In this document: piece after piece, positions 61,479 through 64,000 of the stretch
How the letters are laid out: each line of letters starts with the position of its first letter
How positions within the stretch are numbered: position 1 is the stretch's first letter
Assembly: GCA_963727495.1 (NCBI GenBank)
Contig: CAVSGQ010000010.1
Location: 1-64,000 of the forward strand
Length of the DNA stretch: 64,000 bases
Reading direction: 5' to 3'
Source of the DNA: Actinophytocola sp963727495
GTDB taxonomy: Bacteria > Actinomycetota > Actinomycetes > Mycobacteriales > Pseudonocardiaceae
Made by a program: the position numbers and the translations under genes
The notes under the pieces: model-generated
The model's database searches: none
The model's input: only the letters and a program-made list of their open reading frames with translations
What the model was told of the DNA's origin: nothing

Positions 61479-62546
61479 ATGACGAAGGTGCTGGTCACCG
61501 GCGCGACCGGGTTCGTCGCCGGCCACTGCATCGCCGACCTGCTCGCGCACGGCCACTCGGTGCGCGGCACCGTGCGCTCGCTCGCCGACCCGGCCCGGGT
61601 CGCGCACCTGCGGGCGCTGGGCGGCGACCTGGAACTGGTCGAGGCCGACCTGACCGACGACCGCGGCTGGCCGGCCGCGGCCGCCGGCGTCGACGCGGTC
61701 CTGCACGTGGCCTCGCCGATCCCGGCGGAGCCGCCGCGGGACGAGGACGAGCTCGTCCGGCCCGCGGTCGGCGGCACGCTGCGAGTGCTGCGGGCGAGCG
61801 CGGCGGCGGGCGTGCGCCGGGTGGTGCTGACCTCGTCGATCGCCGCGATCAACTCCGGCTACCCGCGCGGCGACCGGCGCACCCGGACCGAGGCCGACTG
61901 GTCCGATGTGGACCACTGCACCCCGTACCCGAAGAGCAAGACGCTGGCCGAGCGCGCCGCCTGGCGCTTCGCCGCCGACCATCCGGACCTGGAGCTGGTG
62001 ACCGTCAATCCCGGCCTGGTGATCGGCCCGATCCAGCACGCCGCCGCCGGCACCTCGGTCTCGGTGGTGAGCAGGCTGCTCAACCGCGAGGTCCCCGCCG
62101 TACCGCGGCTCGGGTGGGCGCCGGTGGACGTCCGGGACGTCGCCACGGCGCACCGGCTCGCGATGGAGACCCCTGCCGCGGCCGGAAACCGCTACATCTG
62201 CGCCGGGGACAACATCTGGATGACCGACATCGCGGCGGTGCTCGCCGAGGAGTTCAACCCGCGCGGCTACCGCGTGCCGACCGCCCGGCTGCCTTACTGG
62301 CTCATGTGGACGATCGCGCGGTTCGACCGGTCACTGCGGATCGGCCTGGAGTTCGCCGACCGCGCGGAGAACGTCAGTGCCGCCAAGGCGGCCGAGGAGC
62401 TGGGCTGGCACCCGCAGCCGGTCCGGGAGTCCATCGTGGACACCGCGGACGCGCTCATCGCGCACGGCCTGGTCCCGGACCGCGCGGCCGAGGTCAGCTC
62501 AGCACGGCCAGCAGGTCGCCGCCCTCGACCTGAGCCACGGAGCTGA
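61479..62546 (+). CDS. NAD-dependent epimerase/dihydroflavonol-reductase-like SDR oxidoreductase
   Basis: 355 residues. Extended SDR with VLVTGATGFVAGHCI (G-x2-G-x2-G) and YPKSKTLAE (Y-x3-K), plus NPGLVIGP. Family members reduce aldehydes/ketones or act on sterol-like substrates; actual substrate unknown. ATG 61479. The 3' end overlaps the pyc end by 53 bases, so the last ~17 residues (Arg/Pro-rich) may be non-functional. Confidence 0.9.
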   Translation: MTKVLVTGATGFVAGHCIADLLAHGHSVRGTVRSLADPARVAHLRALGGDLELVEADLTDDRGWPAAAAGVDAVLHVASPIPAEPPRDEDELVRPAVGGTLRVLRASAAAGVRRVVLTSSIAAINSGYPRGDRRTRTEADWSDVDHCTPYPKSKTLAERAAWRFAADHPDLELVTVNPGLVIGPIQHAAAGTSVSVVSRLLNREVPAVPRLGWAPVDVRDVATAHRLAMETPAAAGNRYICAGDNIWMTDIAAVLAEEFNPRGYRVPTARLPYWLMWTIARFDRSLRIGLEFADRAENVSAAKAAEELGWHPQPVRESIVDTADALIAHGLVPDRAAEVSSARPAGRRPRPEPRS

Positions 62547-64000
62547 TCGCCAGCCGCTGCACGGTCCCGGCCTTCGGGGCGGTGATGGCGGCCTCCATCT
62601 TCATCGCCTCGATGGTGGCGACCGTGTCGCCCGCCTCGACCTGGTCGCCCTCGCCGACCTGCAGGGTCACCACGCCCGCGAACGGCGCGGCCACGTGTCC
62701 CGGGTTGGACCGGTCGGCGCGCTCGGCGGCCGGCAGGTCCGAGGCGACCGACCGGTCGCGCACCTGGATGGTCCGCAGCTGCCCGTTCAGGGTGGCCATC
62801 ACGTTGCGCATGCCCCGCTCGTCCGCCTCGCCGATCGCCGACAGCTCGATCAGCAGCCGCACGCCCTTCTCCAGGTCCACCGGGTACTCGATGCGCGGCA
62901 GCAGGCCGTAGAAGAAGTCCTTGCTCGCCAGCACGCTCGTGTCGCCGAACTGCTCGCGGTGGGCGAGGAACTCCTTGGCGGGCTCGGGGAACAGCAGCCG
63001 GTTCAGCGTGGCGCGGCGGTCCTCGGCGAGCCCGGTCAGGTCCTCTTCGGACAGTGCGGCGGTCGGCTTGGGCTCGGCACGCCCGCGCAACGCCTTGGAA
63101 CGGAACGGTTCCGGCCACCCGCCGGCCGGGTCGCCCAGGTCGCCGCGGAGGAAGCCGATCACCGAGCCGGGTACGTCGTAGCGGCCCGGGTCGGCCTCGA
63201 ACTCGGCCGGGTCGACCCCGGCGCCGACGAGGTGCAGCGCGAGGTCACCGACCACTTTGGACGACGGGGTCACCTTGATCAGCCGGCCCAGCATCCGGTC
63301 CGCCGCCGCGTAGGTGGACTCGATCTGCTCGAACCGGTCGGCGAGCCCCAGCGCCTTGGCCTGGGTGCGCAGGTTGGACAGCTGCCCGCCGGGGATCTCG
63401 TGGGTGTAGACCCGCCCGGTCGGCCCGGGCAGGCCCGCCTCGAACGGCGAGTACACCTTGCGCACGATCTCCCAGTAGGGCTCCAGGTCGCACACCGCCC
63501 GCAGGTCCAGGCCGGTCTCCCGCTCGCCGTGGTCGGTGGCGGCGACGATCGCGGACAGCGAGGGCTGCGAGGTGGTGCCCGCCATCGACGCGGCGGCGCC
63601 GTCGACGGCGTCCACCCCGGCCTGGATCGCCGCGAGGTAGGTCGCGAGCTGGCCGCCCGCGGTGTCGTGGGTGTGCAGGTGGACCGGCAGCTCGAACTCC
63701 TTGCGCAGCGCGGTGACCAGCCGGTGCGCGGCCGGCGGGCGCAGCAGCCCGGCCATGTCCTTGATGCACAGCATCTGCGCGCCCGCGCCGACGATCTGCT
63801 CGGCGAGCTTGAGGTAGTAGTCCAGTGTGTACAGCCGCTCGGCCGGGTCGGACAGGTCGGCGGTGTAGCACAGCGCGACCTCGGCGACCGCGGTTCCGGT
63901 CTCCAGCACCGCGTCGATGGCCGGGCGCATCTGCTCGACGTCGTTGAGCGCGTCGAAGATCCGGAAGATGTCGATCCCGGTCGCCGCGGCCTCCTGGACG
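62494..64000 (-). CDS. pyc: Pyruvate carboxylase, C-terminal part (runs off the window)
   Basis: About 500 residues are visible: carboxyltransferase barrel (LCIKDMAGLLRP, HTHDTAGGQL with metal His), PYC/OADA conserved region and a C-terminal biotinyl domain with EAMKMEAAI where Lys is biotinylated. Anaplerotic pyruvate to oxaloacetate. The biotin carboxylase half lies beyond the window. Normally adjoins rsmD in actinobacteria. Confidence 0.96.
   Translation of the reverse strand, partial: VQEAAATGIDIFRIFDALNDVEQMRPAIDAVLETGTAVAEVALCYTADLSDPAERLYTLDYYLKLAEQIVGAGAQMLCIKDMAGLLRPPAAHRLVTALRKEFELPVHLHTHDTAGGQLATYLAAIQAGVDAVDGAAASMAGTTSQPSLSAIVAATDHGERETGLDLRAVCDLEPYWEIVRKVYSPFEAGLPGPTGRVYTHEIPGGQLSNLRTQAKALGLADRFEQIESTYAAADRMLGRLIKVTPSSKVVGDLALHLVGAGVDPAEFEADPGRYDVPGSVIGFLRGDLGDPAGGWPEPFRSKALRGRAEPKPTAALSEEDLTGLAEDRRATLNRLLFPEPAKEFLAHREQFGDTSVLASKDFFYGLLPRIEYPVDLEKGVRLLIELSAIGEADERGMRNVMATLNGQLRTIQVRDRSVASDLPAAERADRSNPGHVAAPFAGVVTLQVGEGDQVEAGDTVATIEAMKMEAAITAPKAGTVQRLAISSVAQVEGGDLLAVLS

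Overview
The window is high-GC actinobacterial chromosome. Its gene order (pyrH-tsf-rpsB, whiG-like sigma, xerC, dprA, comM, yraN, DUF2469, rnhB, lepB, rplS, trmD, rimM, khpA, rpsP, ffh, glnD-glnK-amtB, ftsY, smc, mutM, rnc, rpmF, yceD, sepIVA-like, coaD, rsmD, pyc) is the conserved housekeeping backbone of mycelial and mycolate actinobacteria. Frequent GTG starts, 1- or 4-base stop/start overlaps (ATGA, GTGA, TGATG), a DasR-type and GlnR-type operators and NgcEFG-like sugar uptake genes fit the Pseudonocardiales (Amycolatopsis-like). No prophage, insertion sequence, CRISPR array, rRNA or tRNA was recognised.

Layout. 1-4.8 kb: pyrH (5' end), tsf, rpsB, an M23 peptidase, a WhiG/FliA sigma factor and xerC. 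4.9-12.3 kb: dprA, comM, yraN, DUF2469, rnhB, two adjacent type I signal peptidases, rplS. 12.5-18.2 kb: trmD, rimM, khpA, rpsP, a CPBP protease, an amidohydrolase, ffh. 18.3-24.6 kb: the nitrogen-signalling block glnD-glnK-amtB with GlnR-like half-sites, a FhuF-like [2Fe-2S] protein and a PAP2-diacylglycerol kinase fusion. 25.0-30.3 kb: allantoin/glyoxylate genes alc, allB, DUF6986 and aceB. 30.4-38.1 kb: nitroreductase, ftsY, ngcEFG-like transporter, a dre-like site, anmK, tandem GNAT. 38.3-45.8 kb: membrane protein, smc, an ECF sigma/anti-sigma pair, acylphosphatase, two exported proteins (PKD and CAP). 45.9-50.0 kb: kdpDE without kdpFABC, and a TetR gene. 50.3-56.0 kb: mutM, rnc, rpmF, yceD, sepIVA-like, a secreted tandem RNase Sa-like protein, a GNAT, coaD, rsmD. 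56.1-62.5 kb: an accessory block (HelD/HelR-type motor, hydrolase, SAM methyltransferase, CGNR and TetR regulators, SDR reductase) inserted between rsmD and pyc.

Two physiological themes stand out. One is nitrogen and carbon salvage: ammonium/PII signalling, allantoin to glyoxylate to malate, and amino-sugar uptake beside anhydro-N-acetylmuramate kinase. The other is the cell envelope and secretion: signal peptidases, SRP (Ffh/FtsY), M23, CAP and PKD proteins.

Many conserved single-copy genes (pyrH, tsf, rpsB, whiG-like, xerC, rnhB, rpsP, amtB, aceB, smc, mutM) are interrupted by apparent one-base indels while both sides of each break remain well conserved. I treat these as sequence errors, not pseudogenes, and give one feature per gene.

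The least conventional items are: paired, oppositely oriented arrays of a 21-bp unit occupying two intergenic regions; an exported protein with two RNase Sa-like domains, one with its catalytic residues lost; a roughly 225-residue low-complexity N-terminus on DprA; a near-identical double DnaA-box element upstream of two genes; and a compact TetR-controlled divergent promoter.
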